Positions 1-7,851 of a DNA stretch of 64,000 bases are shown here, one piece after another; position 1 is the first letter of the stretch; every line of letters starts with the position of its first letter. This DNA comes from Krasilnikovia cinnamomea (GTDB lineage: Bacteria > Actinomycetota > Actinomycetes > Mycobacteriales > Micromonosporaceae). The notes beneath the pieces were generated by a model. The model was not told the origin of the DNA. It was given only the letters and a program-made list of their open reading frames with translations, and searched no databases. A program made the position numbers and the translations under genes. The DNA is taken from positions 7,361,688-7,425,687 of the forward strand of contig NZ_SHKY01000001.1 of the NCBI RefSeq assembly GCF_004217545.1. Reading direction: 5' to 3'.

Positions 1-2
1 AC

Positions 3-887
3 GACGGTGCCGTCCGCTGCGTACGCGCCGCCGACGGCGCGCCGACCAGCCGCATCGAGCTGCCCGGCACCGGACTGGCCCGGCCGGTCGGCGGCGACGG
101 CGTGGTGTTCGCGGCGGGCGCCGACGGCAGCGTGGGGTCCTGGGACGCGCACACGGGAGCCAGCCGCTGGCGACTGCCACCGCTGGCCCGGGCGGGAGCC
201 CACGGGGTCCCGGCGGCCGCGTTCACGGCCGCGCCGTCCGCTTCCGCGCCCGCACCGGCGCCCTCCGGGTTTCCGGCGGTGCGCGCGGGCGAGTTGAACG
301 TCGCCTACCCGGACGGACGGCTGCTCGGCGTCGACGCGGGCACCGGGGTCCCGCGATGGGAGCTGGCCGTGGCGGACACCTTCGGCGACGCGCCGTCCGG
401 CGACGCGGCCGGGGTGTTCGCGACCGGCTCGACCGGAACCCTGTACGCCGTGCGCCCGCCGTCCCCGGCAGCCTCCGCGACCGGCCCGGCGGGAGCCTCC
501 GGGAACTCGTCCGGCACCTCCCCGGGAACCCTTGTCGATCATGGCGCACCTCCGGGCACGGCTGCCGCGACGGGGACCGGAACCGGGGACGACACCGGGA
601 ACGGGGGCGTGCCCGGATCGGCCGGGCCGCCGCCGGACGCCGCGACCTCCGCGCGGAACCCGTGGCCGCCCGCGACCACCGCCGGCACCGGACCGCCGCC
701 GATGGCCACGACCGCGCCGCCGGGGCCGGTGGTCACGACGACCCTTCGACCGCCGACCGACCCGGTCCCGCGGACCACGCGCCCGACCTTGAATCCCGAC
801 TGGGAACCGCCCACGCTCCCCACGCCCCGGCGTCCCGTGGGTGGTCTCGTGCCGCCCAACGTTTCCCGCCCCCGGCCGGCCGGGTAG
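3..887 (+). CDS. PQQ-like beta-propeller protein, C-terminal part (5' end outside window)
   Basis: The reading frame is open from the first bases of the window, so the start lies upstream. The visible part begins with propeller-type repeats (WDAHTG followed by a Trp strand, then LLGVDAGTGVPRWEL), the pattern of PQQ-binding-like beta-propeller blades with the D-x-x-T-G-x-x-W signature. From about residue 150 of the visible part the sequence becomes a low-complexity tail rich in Gly, Pro, Thr and Ala that ends in RPRPAG. Such propellers in actinomycetes are usually extracellular or fused to membrane kinases. The N-terminus is missing, so the parent architecture is unknown. No enzymatic motif is visible. 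Confidence 0.65.
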   Translation, partial: DGAVRCVRAADGAPTSRIELPGTGLARPVGGDGVVFAAGADGSVGSWDAHTGASRWRLPPLARAGAHGVPAAAFTAAPSASAPAPAPSGFPAVRAGELNVAYPDGRLLGVDAGTGVPRWELAVADTFGDAPSGDAAGVFATGSTGTLYAVRPPSPAASATGPAGASGNSSGTSPGTLVDHGAPPGTAAATGTGTGDDTGNGGVPGSAGPPPDAATSARNPWPPATTAGTGPPPMATTAPPGPVVTTTLRPPTDPVPRTTRPTLNPDWEPPTLPTPRRPVGGLVPPNVSRPRPAG

Positions 888-896
888 GCCCCTGGC

Positions 897-1163
897 ATGC
901 CGATCGGAGCGCAACCTCCGGACCGACGCGGGACGGTCGGGCACCCGTACAGTGCGCTGAATCTGCGTCTGGTGCTGGCGCTGTTCGGTGTCGTCGTCTG
1001 CTCGGTGCTGGCCGTGTGGCTGTGGCGCGGCGGCTGGACCGTGCCGGGCTGGCTACTGGCCGCCTGGGCGGTGGTGGCCGCGGTCGATGCCGTGGTGGTG
1101 CAGGTGCGGCGCCGCGCCCGGCGGCGCGCGGAGGGCGGGCGCGACCACTCGCTGTTCGAGTAG
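897..1163 (+). CDS. DUF6343-like small membrane protein
   Basis: 88 residues. A short polar N-terminus with a PYSALNLRL motif is followed by two hydrophobic helices (about residues 25-43 and 48-66), then a very basic stretch (RRRARRRAEGG) and an acidic end. This resembles the actinobacterial DUF6343 family, two-helix inner-membrane proteins of unknown function. It starts 10 bp after the preceding stop and could be co-transcribed with it. No good ribosome binding site is visible before the ATG. Confidence 0.6.
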   Translation: MPIGAQPPDRRGTVGHPYSALNLRLVLALFGVVVCSVLAVWLWRGGWTVPGWLLAAWAVVAAVDAVVVQVRRRARRRAEGGRDHSLFE

Positions 1164-1171
1164 CGGCGTGG

Positions 1172-1909
1172 TCAGCCGGGCGGCGGCAGGACCCCGTAGA
1201 TGAGCGCGGTGGAGCCGGAGCCGTGGCGGTTGATCTGGCCGCCGCACAGGACGTACGCGCCGGTGGCGGGCAGGGACGCGAGGTTGGCGAGGATCTCCAG
1301 GCTGATCCGGCGTCGCCGGTAGAGCAGTTTGGACACCGCGTACGTGCGGTCGGTGCCCGGGTCGGGCCCGAAGGTGTCGGTGCCGAGCGCGCCGTTGCGG
1401 CCGAGCCGCCCGGTGTCCACCAGCCACTGGAGCGCCGCCACGCTGAAGCCGGGCTGGTGCCGCACGCCGTCGGCGTCGTACCGGTGGAAGGCGTCCGTGC
1501 CCCAGTGTGACTCCCAGCCGGTCCACATGATGACGGCGGCGCCGTCCGGGATGCGGCCGTGCGCGTTCTCGAAGTCCCGCAGGTCCGCCACCGTCATCGC
1601 GTAGTCGGGGTCGGCGGCGCACCGGTCCCGCATGTCGATCTTGACGGCGGGCAGGAAGAGGTCGTTCGGCTCCAGGTCGTCGGCCAGCGCCTCACCGTCG
1701 GTGAAATGCCCGGGGGCACCCCAGTGCGTGCCGGTGTGCTCGCCCTCGCGGACGTACTGAAGGTAATAGCCGTCGTCGGCGATCGTCGCGGCCGTCTCCA
1801 ACGTGAACGGTGGATCGCCGGGGAACAGGCACGTGGTCGCGGGATCGTTGACGTGCGACAGGCTGACCAGCCTGATCCGCCCCAGCGGAGACCGCGCGGT
1901 GTCGCCCAT
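1172..1909 (-). CDS. Cyclase-family (kynurenine formamidase-like) hydrolase with altered metal motif
   Basis: 245 residues from ATG at 1909; the open frame extends further upstream but that part is arginine-rich shadow sequence. The protein fits the putative cyclase family (PF04199), metal-dependent amide or ester hydrolases related to KynB. The family signature H-x-G-T-H-x-D-x-P-x-H is present at residues 58-68 as HTGTHWGAPGHF, so the Asp that normally helps bind metal is Gly64. The other His residues and Pro are kept. A C-terminal Gly-rich strand (LCGGQINRHGSGS) is typical. Substrate cannot be assigned. It points away from the APH remnant to its right, and a gene of similar direction is absent, so it is probably monocistronic. 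Confidence 0.7.
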   Translation of the reverse strand: MGDTARSPLGRIRLVSLSHVNDPATTCLFPGDPPFTLETAATIADDGYYLQYVREGEHTGTHWGAPGHFTDGEALADDLEPNDLFLPAVKIDMRDRCAADPDYAMTVADLRDFENAHGRIPDGAAVIMWTGWESHWGTDAFHRYDADGVRHQPGFSVAALQWLVDTGRLGRNGALGTDTFGPDPGTDRTYAVSKLLYRRRRISLEILANLASLPATGAYVLCGGQINRHGSGSTALIYGVLPPPG

Positions 1910-1996
1910 GGGCCGCCCCCTGTCTCTCCAGACACGAACCCTAGTTCGTGGCCCGCGACGCATCCGGGGCGCCGTAGGGTGCTGGTCTTGGACGAG

Positions 1997-2311
1997 ATGG
2001 TGCCCGACGACCTGCCGGTGGTCACGACGCTGGGCCGGATCGCGGCGGCACGGCCGTGGCTGGCCGCGCTGCCGGCGCTGATCGCCGAGGTGCGCGAGCG
2101 GTTCGGGGTACGGCTGGGCCCGCCCTGGCACGCGGGCAGCTGCAGCTGGGTGGCACCCGCCGAACTACCCGACGGCACGCCCGCCGTGGTGAAGATCGGC
2201 TGGCCACACCGCGAGATGTACGGCGAGCCCGTGGCGCTGCGCCGATGGGCCGGGCGGGGCGCGGTCCATCTCCTGGCACACGGGCCGAGTGGGCCGATGA
2301 CCGGTCTGTGA
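1997..2311 (+). pseudogene. Truncated aminoglycoside phosphotransferase (APH(6)/streptomycin kinase-like) remnant
   Basis: The first ~95 codons encode a clear N-terminal lobe of an APH(6)-type kinase (RERFGVRLGPPWHAG, then a nucleotide-binding strand LPDGTPAVVKIGWPH with the conserved Lys, then EPVALRRWAGRGAVHLL). After LLAHG the similarity breaks and the frame stops at 2309-2311. The C-terminal lobe with the catalytic Asp and Mg-binding residues, which should make a protein of roughly 300 residues, is absent. The next gene starts on the opposite strand only 25 bp away. This is a 3'-truncated, presumably inactive gene. An in-frame GTG at 1979 is an alternative start. Confidence 0.75.
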
Positions 2312-2335
2312 CAACCGTGGCGGCCGGGGACCGAT

Positions 2336-2890
2336 TCAGGCCGCGCCGATCGGTTTGTAGAAGAAGCTGCAGTCGCGCAGCGACCCGCTCGGCTCCAGGG
2401 CGTAGTCGGGCACGATCCCGTAGCGCGACCAGCCCGCCGCCAGGTACAGCCGCTCGGCGGGGCTGGCGGTCTCGGTGTCCAGCAGCAGCAGGGTGATCCC
2501 GGCGCGGGCGGCCGCGTCCTCGGCGGTGGACAGCAGCCGGCGGCCGAGCCCGTGGCCCCGGTCCCGCCGGTGCACCGCCAGCTTGACCACCTCGGCGCGA
2601 TGCCGGGCGTTCGCCTTGCCCGCGTACGCGAGGCTGATCGTGCCGCTGATCCCGGCGGGACCGCGCGACGCCCAGACGGCGAGGCTGCCGTCGGCGAGCG
2701 CGGAGCGCTGCGTCTGCCACCACGCGGCGGCCTCGGCCGGGCTGAACGGGGCGACGAACCCGACCGAGGCGCCCCCGGCGACCGCGTCGGCCAGCACCTC
2801 GGCCAGCCCGGGGACGGCGGCGTCGAAGCTCGCCGGGGTCAGGCGTTCGATCACGTGCGGCACGGTCGCCTGCTGCGCCGGGGTGCTCAT
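2336..2890 (-). CDS. GNAT-family N-acetyltransferase
   Basis: 184 residues from ATG at 2890. The core has the acetyl-CoA loop R-D-R-G-H-G-L-G-R-R (about residues 107-116) after a strand with EVVKLAVH, and a late LYLAAGW motif followed by the C-terminal strand, all standard for GNAT enzymes. The start overlaps the stop of the upstream XRE-cupin regulator by ATGA (2887-2890), so the two are translationally coupled. This regulator-acetyltransferase pair is a common actinomycete arrangement, and the acetyltransferase is probably the enzyme controlled by the regulator. The acceptor substrate is unknown. Confidence 0.85.
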   Translation of the reverse strand: MSTPAQQATVPHVIERLTPASFDAAVPGLAEVLADAVAGGASVGFVAPFSPAEAAAWWQTQRSALADGSLAVWASRGPAGISGTISLAYAGKANARHRAEVVKLAVHRRDRGHGLGRRLLSTAEDAAARAGITLLLLDTETASPAERLYLAAGWSRYGIVPDYALEPSGSLRDCSFFYKPIGAA

Positions 2891-3450
2891 GGCAGCACCA
2901 CGAAGACGGCGTAGCGGACCGGCTCCGGGCCCGGGTTGCGGAACCGGGTCCCGCCCCAGAGCCGGAACCGCAGGCACTCCCCGGCGCCGATCTCGTGGCG
3001 GCGGCCGTCGTCGGTGAGCTCCAGCGTCCCGTCGAGCACCCAGACGTGCTGTTCCAGGCCGGGCACGGGCGGCGCCTCGTACGTGATGTCGGCGCCCGGT
3101 CGCAGCCGCCCCTCGACGACCTCGCCGCGCAGGCCCGGCCGTGGCGGGGAGATCAGCCGCCGGGTGAACCCGGAGGCCTCGTCGCGCCACACCGGCTGGT
3201 CGTCGGCGCGGACCAGCTCGGCCGGGGCCGCCTCCACCTCGGCCAGCAGGGCCGACATGGTGCGTTCGTACGCGGTGCACAGCCGCCCGAGCAGGGCGGC
3301 GGTGGGGCTGATCTCGCCGCGCTCCAGCCGGGACAGGGTGGAGCGGCTGATGCCGGTGCGGGACGCCAGGTCGTCGAGGGACCAGCCGCGCTCGCCCCGC
3401 AGCGCGCCGAGCCGCACGGCCAGCCGGTCGTCCACCGTCTCTGTTCTCAT
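2887..3450 (-). CDS. XRE-family transcriptional regulator with C-terminal cupin
   Basis: 187 residues from ATG at 3450; ATGs further upstream in frame would add a basic tail without family similarity. Residues ~10-65 form a helix-turn-helix (LDDLASRTGISRSTLSRLERG, then PTAALLGRLCTAY). Residues ~100-187 form a cupin_2 barrel with LEQHVWVLDGTLELT and the GAGECLRF strand. Proteins of this HTH-cupin type bind small ligands and control neighbouring transporters or acetyltransferases. It is the first gene of a two-gene operon with the GNAT gene and lies divergent from the CapA gene across a short gap of about 55 bp. Confidence 0.88.
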   Translation of the reverse strand: MRTETVDDRLAVRLGALRGERGWSLDDLASRTGISRSTLSRLERGEISPTAALLGRLCTAYERTMSALLAEVEAAPAELVRADDQPVWRDEASGFTRRLISPPRPGLRGEVVEGRLRPGADITYEAPPVPGLEQHVWVLDGTLELTDDGRRHEIGAGECLRFRLWGGTRFRNPGPEPVRYAVFVVLP

Positions 3451-3505
3451 ATCGGGGATCCTATCCCACATTCGAGACAGTGCCGACCGGTCTAGCGTGG
3501 GAAGG

Positions 3506-4606
3506 GTGGTGAGTCTCGCCCTGTGCGGCGACGTGATGCTCGGACGCGGCATCGATCAGATCCTCGGCCACCCCGGCGCGCCCGAGCTGTGGGAGACCTA
3601 CGTACGCGACGCGCGCGACTACGTCCGCCTGGCCGAGGCGGTCAACGGGCCCGTGCCGCGCGGGGCGGACCCGCGCTGGCCGTGGGGCGACGCCCTGCCC
3701 CACCTGCTCGACGCGGACGTGCGGGTGCTCAACCTGGAGACCGCGGTGACCGCCGGGGGCACACCGGCCGCGGGCAAGGGCATCCACTACCGCCTGCACC
3801 CGGCGAACCTGCCCTGCCTGCGCGCCGCCCGCCCGGACGTGTGCGTGCTGGCGAACAACCACGTGCTCGACTTCGGCGCGGACGGACTCGTGGACACCCT
3901 CGCCGCGCTGCGGGCGGGCGGCCTGGCCACGGCCGGGGCGGGCGCGGACGCCGCCGCCGCGTGGCGCCCCGCGCCGGTCGCGTCGGGACCGGGCCGGGTC
4001 GTCGTGCTGGCCGCGGGGCTGCCGTCAAGCGGCATTCCGGCCGGGTGGGCGGCGACCGCGGAGGGGCCGGGCGTCGCGTACGTGCCCGAACCCTCGGCTG
4101 CCTGGGCGCGGCGGATCGCGGCGGAGATCGAGGCGGCGCGGCGTCCCGGCGATCTCGTCGTGGCCAGCCTCCACTGGGGAGGCAACTGGGGCTATCAGGT
4201 CGCGCACGACGAACGGCGTTTCGCCCACGCCCTGATCGACGGCGGGGCCGACGTCGTGCACGGCCATTCGTCGCACCACCCGCGCCCGGTCGAACTGCAC
4301 CACGGACGGCTGATCCTGTACGGCTGCGGCGACCTGATCAACGACTACGAGGGCATCGGCGGGCACGAGCGGTACCGCGCCGACCTGCGGCTGGTGTACC
4401 TGGCGGAGCTCGAGGCGACCGACGGGACGCTGACCGGCCTGCGCCTGGTGCCGCTGCAGGCCCGGCGGCTGCGGCTGGAACGCGCCACGGCCGGGGAGAC
4501 GGCATGGCTGCGGGACACCCTGGACGAGATCAGCGAGCCGTACGGCATCCGGATGGGCACCGGGACCGACGGAACCCTGACCGCGCTATTTGACAGTGAC
4601 ATATGA
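3506..4606 (+). CDS. CapA-family (poly-gamma-glutamate capsule type) metallophosphatase-like protein
   Basis: 366 residues from GTG at 3506 (an adjacent GTG at 3509 is equally possible). The start is set by the first strand VSLALCGDVMLGRG, which carries the GDVMLGR motif that opens CapA/PgsA proteins. Further metal-site motifs follow in order: NLETAV, LANNHVLDFG, SLHWGGNWGY and GHSSHHPRPVE. No signal peptide or membrane anchor is visible, unlike capsule-type CapA, so a cytoplasmic phosphoesterase-like role is possible. The last 20 bp overlap the promoter and operator region of the MerR gene downstream. Confidence 0.85.
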   Translation: MVSLALCGDVMLGRGIDQILGHPGAPELWETYVRDARDYVRLAEAVNGPVPRGADPRWPWGDALPHLLDADVRVLNLETAVTAGGTPAAGKGIHYRLHPANLPCLRAARPDVCVLANNHVLDFGADGLVDTLAALRAGGLATAGAGADAAAAWRPAPVASGPGRVVVLAAGLPSSGIPAGWAATAEGPGVAYVPEPSAAWARRIAAEIEAARRPGDLVVASLHWGGNWGYQVAHDERRFAHALIDGGADVVHGHSSHHPRPVELHHGRLILYGCGDLINDYEGIGGHERYRADLRLVYLAELEATDGTLTGLRLVPLQARRLRLERATAGETAWLRDTLDEISEPYGIRMGTGTDGTLTALFDSDI

Positions 4607-4618
4607 CAGTGTCATTGT
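4590..4618 (+). promoter_or_regulatory. Putative promoter and MerR operator
   Basis: A perfect -35 hexamer TTGACA (4590-4595) is followed 17 bp later by a weak -10 CATTGT (4613-4618). The spacer contains the perfect 13-bp palindrome ATGACAGTGTCAT (4603-4615), partly repeated to the left as TGACAGTGACAT. An operator lying within or against the spacer is what MerR-type regulators use, and the MerR start follows at 4626, so autoregulation of the MerR-VIT/vWA pair is likely. The promoter call is an inference from sequence alone. Confidence 0.5.
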
Positions 4619-4625
4619 GGTGGGC

Positions 4626-5315
4626 ATGTGGACGATGGACGAGCTGGTGGAGCGCGTACGCCTGGCCCTGGCGGCGCAGTACCCCGGCGCGCCCAACGGC
4701 CGCATCCGGGATCTGCCCGACCGCCGGGCGATCCGGTGGTACGCCACCACCGGGCTGGTCGACCGCCCCGCCGCGATGCGCGGGCGCACGGCGCTCTACG
4801 GGCCCCGCCACCTGCTGCAACTCGTGGCGCTCAAGCGGCGCCAGGCGGCGGGACGCAGCCTCGCCGAGATCCAGGCCGAGCTGGCCGGCGCCGGTGACGC
4901 CCAGCTCGCCGAGATCGCCCGGATCCCGCCGGACCTGCTAGCCGGGGCCGACCCGGCCACCAGCGCCGAGCCGCCACGGACCCGGTTCTGGGCGGACCCC
5001 CCAGCACCGCCAAGCCGGGCTCGGCCCGCACCGGCACCGCCCGAGACGGTGCTGCCCACCGAGACGGCGCTGCCCACCGAGGCGGCGCTGCCCACCGAGA
5101 CGGCGCTGGCCGCCGGAACGCCGCTGCCCACCGAGGCGGCGCTGGCCGCCGGAACGCCGCTGGCCGGGGTGGCGCTCGGTGGCGGGGCGGTGCTGCTGGT
5201 GCCGGGCAGCCCGCGCGCCGCCGACCTCGCCGACATCGCCACCGCCGCCCAACCCCTGATCGACCTGCTCGCCACTCGCGGCCTGCTCGCCACCAACGAT
5301 GGGAGTCCCCGATGA
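4626..5315 (+). CDS. MerR-family transcriptional regulator with repetitive linker
   Basis: 229 residues from ATG at 4626. Upstream in-frame codons overlap the promoter, so this start fits better. Residues ~5-85 form a winged HTH of MerR type (IRDLPDRRAIRWYATTGLVD, then YGPRHLLQLVALKRRQ and a recognition helix continuation). Residues ~135-185 are a Thr/Ala/Pro/Glu repeat encoded by 18-bp units. The C-terminal ~45 residues are hydrophobic and may sense a signal or dimerise. The stop overlaps the ATG of the VIT/vWA gene (ATGA), so the two form one transcription unit. A palindrome sits just upstream. Confidence 0.8.
   Translation: MWTMDELVERVRLALAAQYPGAPNGRIRDLPDRRAIRWYATTGLVDRPAAMRGRTALYGPRHLLQLVALKRRQAAGRSLAEIQAELAGAGDAQLAEIARIPPDLLAGADPATSAEPPRTRFWADPPAPPSRARPAPAPPETVLPTETALPTEAALPTETALAAGTPLPTEAALAAGTPLAGVALGGGAVLLVPGSPRAADLADIATAAQPLIDLLATRGLLATNDGSPR
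5052..5159 (+). repeat. Six 18-bp tandem units inside the MerR gene
   Basis: Units start at 5052, 5070, 5088, 5106, 5124 and 5142. Four follow ctgcccaccgagRcggcg and two follow ctggccgccggaacgccg, in order A-A-A-B-A-B. Each encodes six residues (LPTETA/LPTEAA or LAAGTP). The length is a multiple of three, so copy-number change would keep the frame and only alter linker length. Confidence 0.85.
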
Positions 5316-7792
5316 CCTTCTCCGTCCTGCCGCTGAGCGGGGCCGAGCTCGACCGGGCGGTCCGCCCGAAGATCGACGGTGGCGTGGGCATCCTGCTCAC
5401 CGAGCGCGGCAACCTTCCGCTGGACCTGCTCGACGTCCAGGCCGCGATCACGGGGCTCGTCGCGCACACCGTGGTGACCACCGAGTTCGTCAACGTGCAC
5501 GACACCGCCCTGGAGGCCACGTACGTCTTCCCGCTGCCGGACCGGGCCGCGGTCACCGGCATGACCATGACGGCCGACGGCCGCACGATCGAGGCGGAAC
5601 TGCGCGAACGCGCCGCGGCCCGCCAGCAGTACGACCAGGCCGTCGCGGCCGGGCAGCGCGCCTCGATCGCCGAGGAGGAACGCCCCGACGTCTTCACGAT
5701 GCGGGTCGGCAACATCGCCCCCGGCGAGCGGGTGACTGTACGGCTGCGGCTGGCCGGGCCGTTGCCGTACGAGGACGGGGCGGCGACCTTCCGGTTCCCG
5801 CTCGTGGTGGCGCCGCGCTACATCCCGGGGGCACCGCTGCCCGGCCCCGCCGTGGGCGACGGGTACGCCGACGACACTGACGCGGTCCCGGACGCCTCCC
5901 GGATCACCCCGCCGGTGCTGCTGCCCGGCTTCCCCAACCCGCTGCGGTTGTCGATCGGCATCGACATCGACCCGGCCGGGCTCACCCTCGGCGAGGTGCG
6001 CTCCAGCCTGCACACCGTCACCGGCAGCGGCGGCCACCTGGAGATCCGGCCCGGCGAGCGCGCCGACCGCGACTTCGTGCTGCGGCTGGCGTACGCGGGC
6101 GCCACGCAGGCGGCGATCGCGGTGCCCGACGCGGACGGCGAGCAGGGGTCGTACCAGCTGACCCTGCTGCCTCCGGCGGACGCCGCGGCCGGTGCCCGGC
6201 CCAAGGACGTGGTGCTGCTGCTGGACCGCTCCGGCAGCATGGAGGGCTGGAAGATCGTCGCCGCCCGACGCGCCGCCGCGCGGGTGGTGGACACGCTGAC
6301 CGGCGCGGACCGGTTCGCGGTGCTGACCTTCGACCACCAGGTGGAGCGCGTCGACGGACTCGGCGCCGGGCTGGTCGAGGCCAGCGACCGGAATCGGTTC
6401 CGCGCGGTGGAACATCTGGCCCGGGCGACCGCCCGCGGCGGCACCGAGCTGCTGGCCCCGCTGGACGAGGGGCTCAGCCTGCTGCACGCGGCGGACGGGG
6501 GCCGCGACCGGGTGCTCGTGCTGGTCACCGACGGCCAGGTCGGCAACGAGGACCAGATCCTCGCGGAGGTCGCGGGCCTGGTGGGGGCCACCCGCGTGCA
6601 CGCGGTGGGGATCGACCGGGCGGTCAACGCGGGCTTCCTCGGACGCCTGGCCGCGCTCGGTGCGGGCCGGTGCGAGCTGGTCGAGAGCGAGGACCGCCTG
6701 GACGAGGCGATGGAGCACATCCACCGCCGGATCGGCTCGCCCGTGGTGACCGACCTGAGCATCAGCGCCGAGGGCCTGGCGACCACGGACGACACCCGCA
6801 GCCCGTACCGGCTGCCGGGCCTCTACCCCGGGGTGCCCCTGGTGATCACCGGCCGGTACACCGGCGCGGCCACCGGAGCGCTGACGGTCACCGGGCGCAC
6901 CCGCGACGACGGCCTGTTCACGGCCACGGTGCCGGTGCGGCGCCGCGACGAGCCCGCCGTGACCGCGCAGTGGGCCCGGGCCCGGCTGCGCGACCTGGAG
7001 GACCGGTACGCCGCCGGCGAGCACGAGCTGGAGCCGCAGATCGTGTCGACCTCGCTGCGCTTCGGCGTGCTGTGCCGGTTCACCGCGTACGTGGCGGTGG
7101 ACGCCCGGGTGGTGGCCGCCGACGGCGCGCCGCGGCGGGTCACGCAGCCGGTCGAGTTGCCGTCCGGGTGGGCGTCACCCGCGGCCGGCGACGCGGTGGC
7201 GCCGATGCTGCGCCTTGGCGCCGCGCCGCCCGTCGCGCCCGCCGCGGCGCCGATGGCACCGGGGTTCGCCCCCGCCCGGGGCTCGGCGCGGGCGGTCGAC
7301 GCGGGAGCGGGTTCCGAGGCCAACGCGGCAGCGTACTTCGACGGCGAGGCGGATCGGCACTTCATGGCCGATGCGGCACCGCCGTCGCCTCCGCCGGCAA
7401 TGCCGCCGCCTCCGCCGTCGGGTCCGGCGCGGACTTTCGCGGCCGTGCCGTCGGTGATGCGGCTGCCCCGCGGCCACCGCGGCGGCGCCCGGCGCCAGAC
7501 CGACGCGCTGCGCGACATCCTCGCCGTGGAGGCCCGCCGGCTGCGCGATGCCGGGGAACTGCCCGCGGCCGAGCGCCGGGACCTGCTCTCGGACCTGGCC
7601 AGCCGGCTCGGGGTGCTGCTGGCCGGGCTCAGCGACCCGGCGGTGGAACCGCTGCGGGCACTGGTGGACCGGCTGAACTCGGGCGAGGACCTCGCCGACC
7701 GGTGGCGCGCGGCCCGGGAGGTCCTGGACGCGTTCCTCGCCGGGCACGGCCGGCCCGCACGGGGGCGCCGGGCGACGTTCTGGAAGCGCTGA
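5312..7792 (+). CDS. VIT domain and von Willebrand A domain protein
   Basis: 826 residues. The N-terminal ~130 residues form a VIT (vault/inter-alpha-trypsin) domain (NVHDTALEATYVFPLPDRAAV, EEERPDVFTMRVGNIAPGE). A vWA domain begins near residue 300, with the MIDAS metal motif D305-R-S307-G-S309 in LLLDRSGSM and a second strand VLVTDGQVGNE. A Pro/Ala-rich low-complexity segment (about residues 630-710) precedes a helical C-terminus ending in FWKR. No signal peptide is seen. The start overlaps the MerR stop by 4 bp. Actinomycetes often carry MerR-VIT/vWA pairs; the function is unknown, with adhesion or stress-linked complex assembly as speculations. Confidence 0.85.
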   Translation: MTFSVLPLSGAELDRAVRPKIDGGVGILLTERGNLPLDLLDVQAAITGLVAHTVVTTEFVNVHDTALEATYVFPLPDRAAVTGMTMTADGRTIEAELRERAAARQQYDQAVAAGQRASIAEEERPDVFTMRVGNIAPGERVTVRLRLAGPLPYEDGAATFRFPLVVAPRYIPGAPLPGPAVGDGYADDTDAVPDASRITPPVLLPGFPNPLRLSIGIDIDPAGLTLGEVRSSLHTVTGSGGHLEIRPGERADRDFVLRLAYAGATQAAIAVPDADGEQGSYQLTLLPPADAAAGARPKDVVLLLDRSGSMEGWKIVAARRAAARVVDTLTGADRFAVLTFDHQVERVDGLGAGLVEASDRNRFRAVEHLARATARGGTELLAPLDEGLSLLHAADGGRDRVLVLVTDGQVGNEDQILAEVAGLVGATRVHAVGIDRAVNAGFLGRLAALGAGRCELVESEDRLDEAMEHIHRRIGSPVVTDLSISAEGLATTDDTRSPYRLPGLYPGVPLVITGRYTGAATGALTVTGRTRDDGLFTATVPVRRRDEPAVTAQWARARLRDLEDRYAAGEHELEPQIVSTSLRFGVLCRFTAYVAVDARVVAADGAPRRVTQPVELPSGWASPAAGDAVAPMLRLGAAPPVAPAAAPMAPGFAPARGSARAVDAGAGSEANAAAYFDGEADRHFMADAAPPSPPPAMPPPPPSGPARTFAAVPSVMRLPRGHRGGARRQTDALRDILAVEARRLRDAGELPAAERRDLLSDLASRLGVLLAGLSDPAVEPLRALVDRLNSGEDLADRWRAAREVLDAFLAGHGRPARGRRATFWKR

Positions 7793-7806
7793 GGGCGCCG
7801 GAAAGG

Positions 7807-7843
7807 GGGTGCCCCGCCCGGAGGCATGGAGGGCGGGGCACCC
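7807..7843. terminator. Bidirectional terminator between VIT/vWA and TAP hydrolase genes
   Basis: A perfect 13-bp stem, gggtgccccgccc (7807-7819) and gggcggggcaccc (7831-7843), with an 11-nt loop. It lies between the 3' ends of two convergent genes. Confidence 0.85.
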
Positions 7844-7851
7844 GGTCCTTC

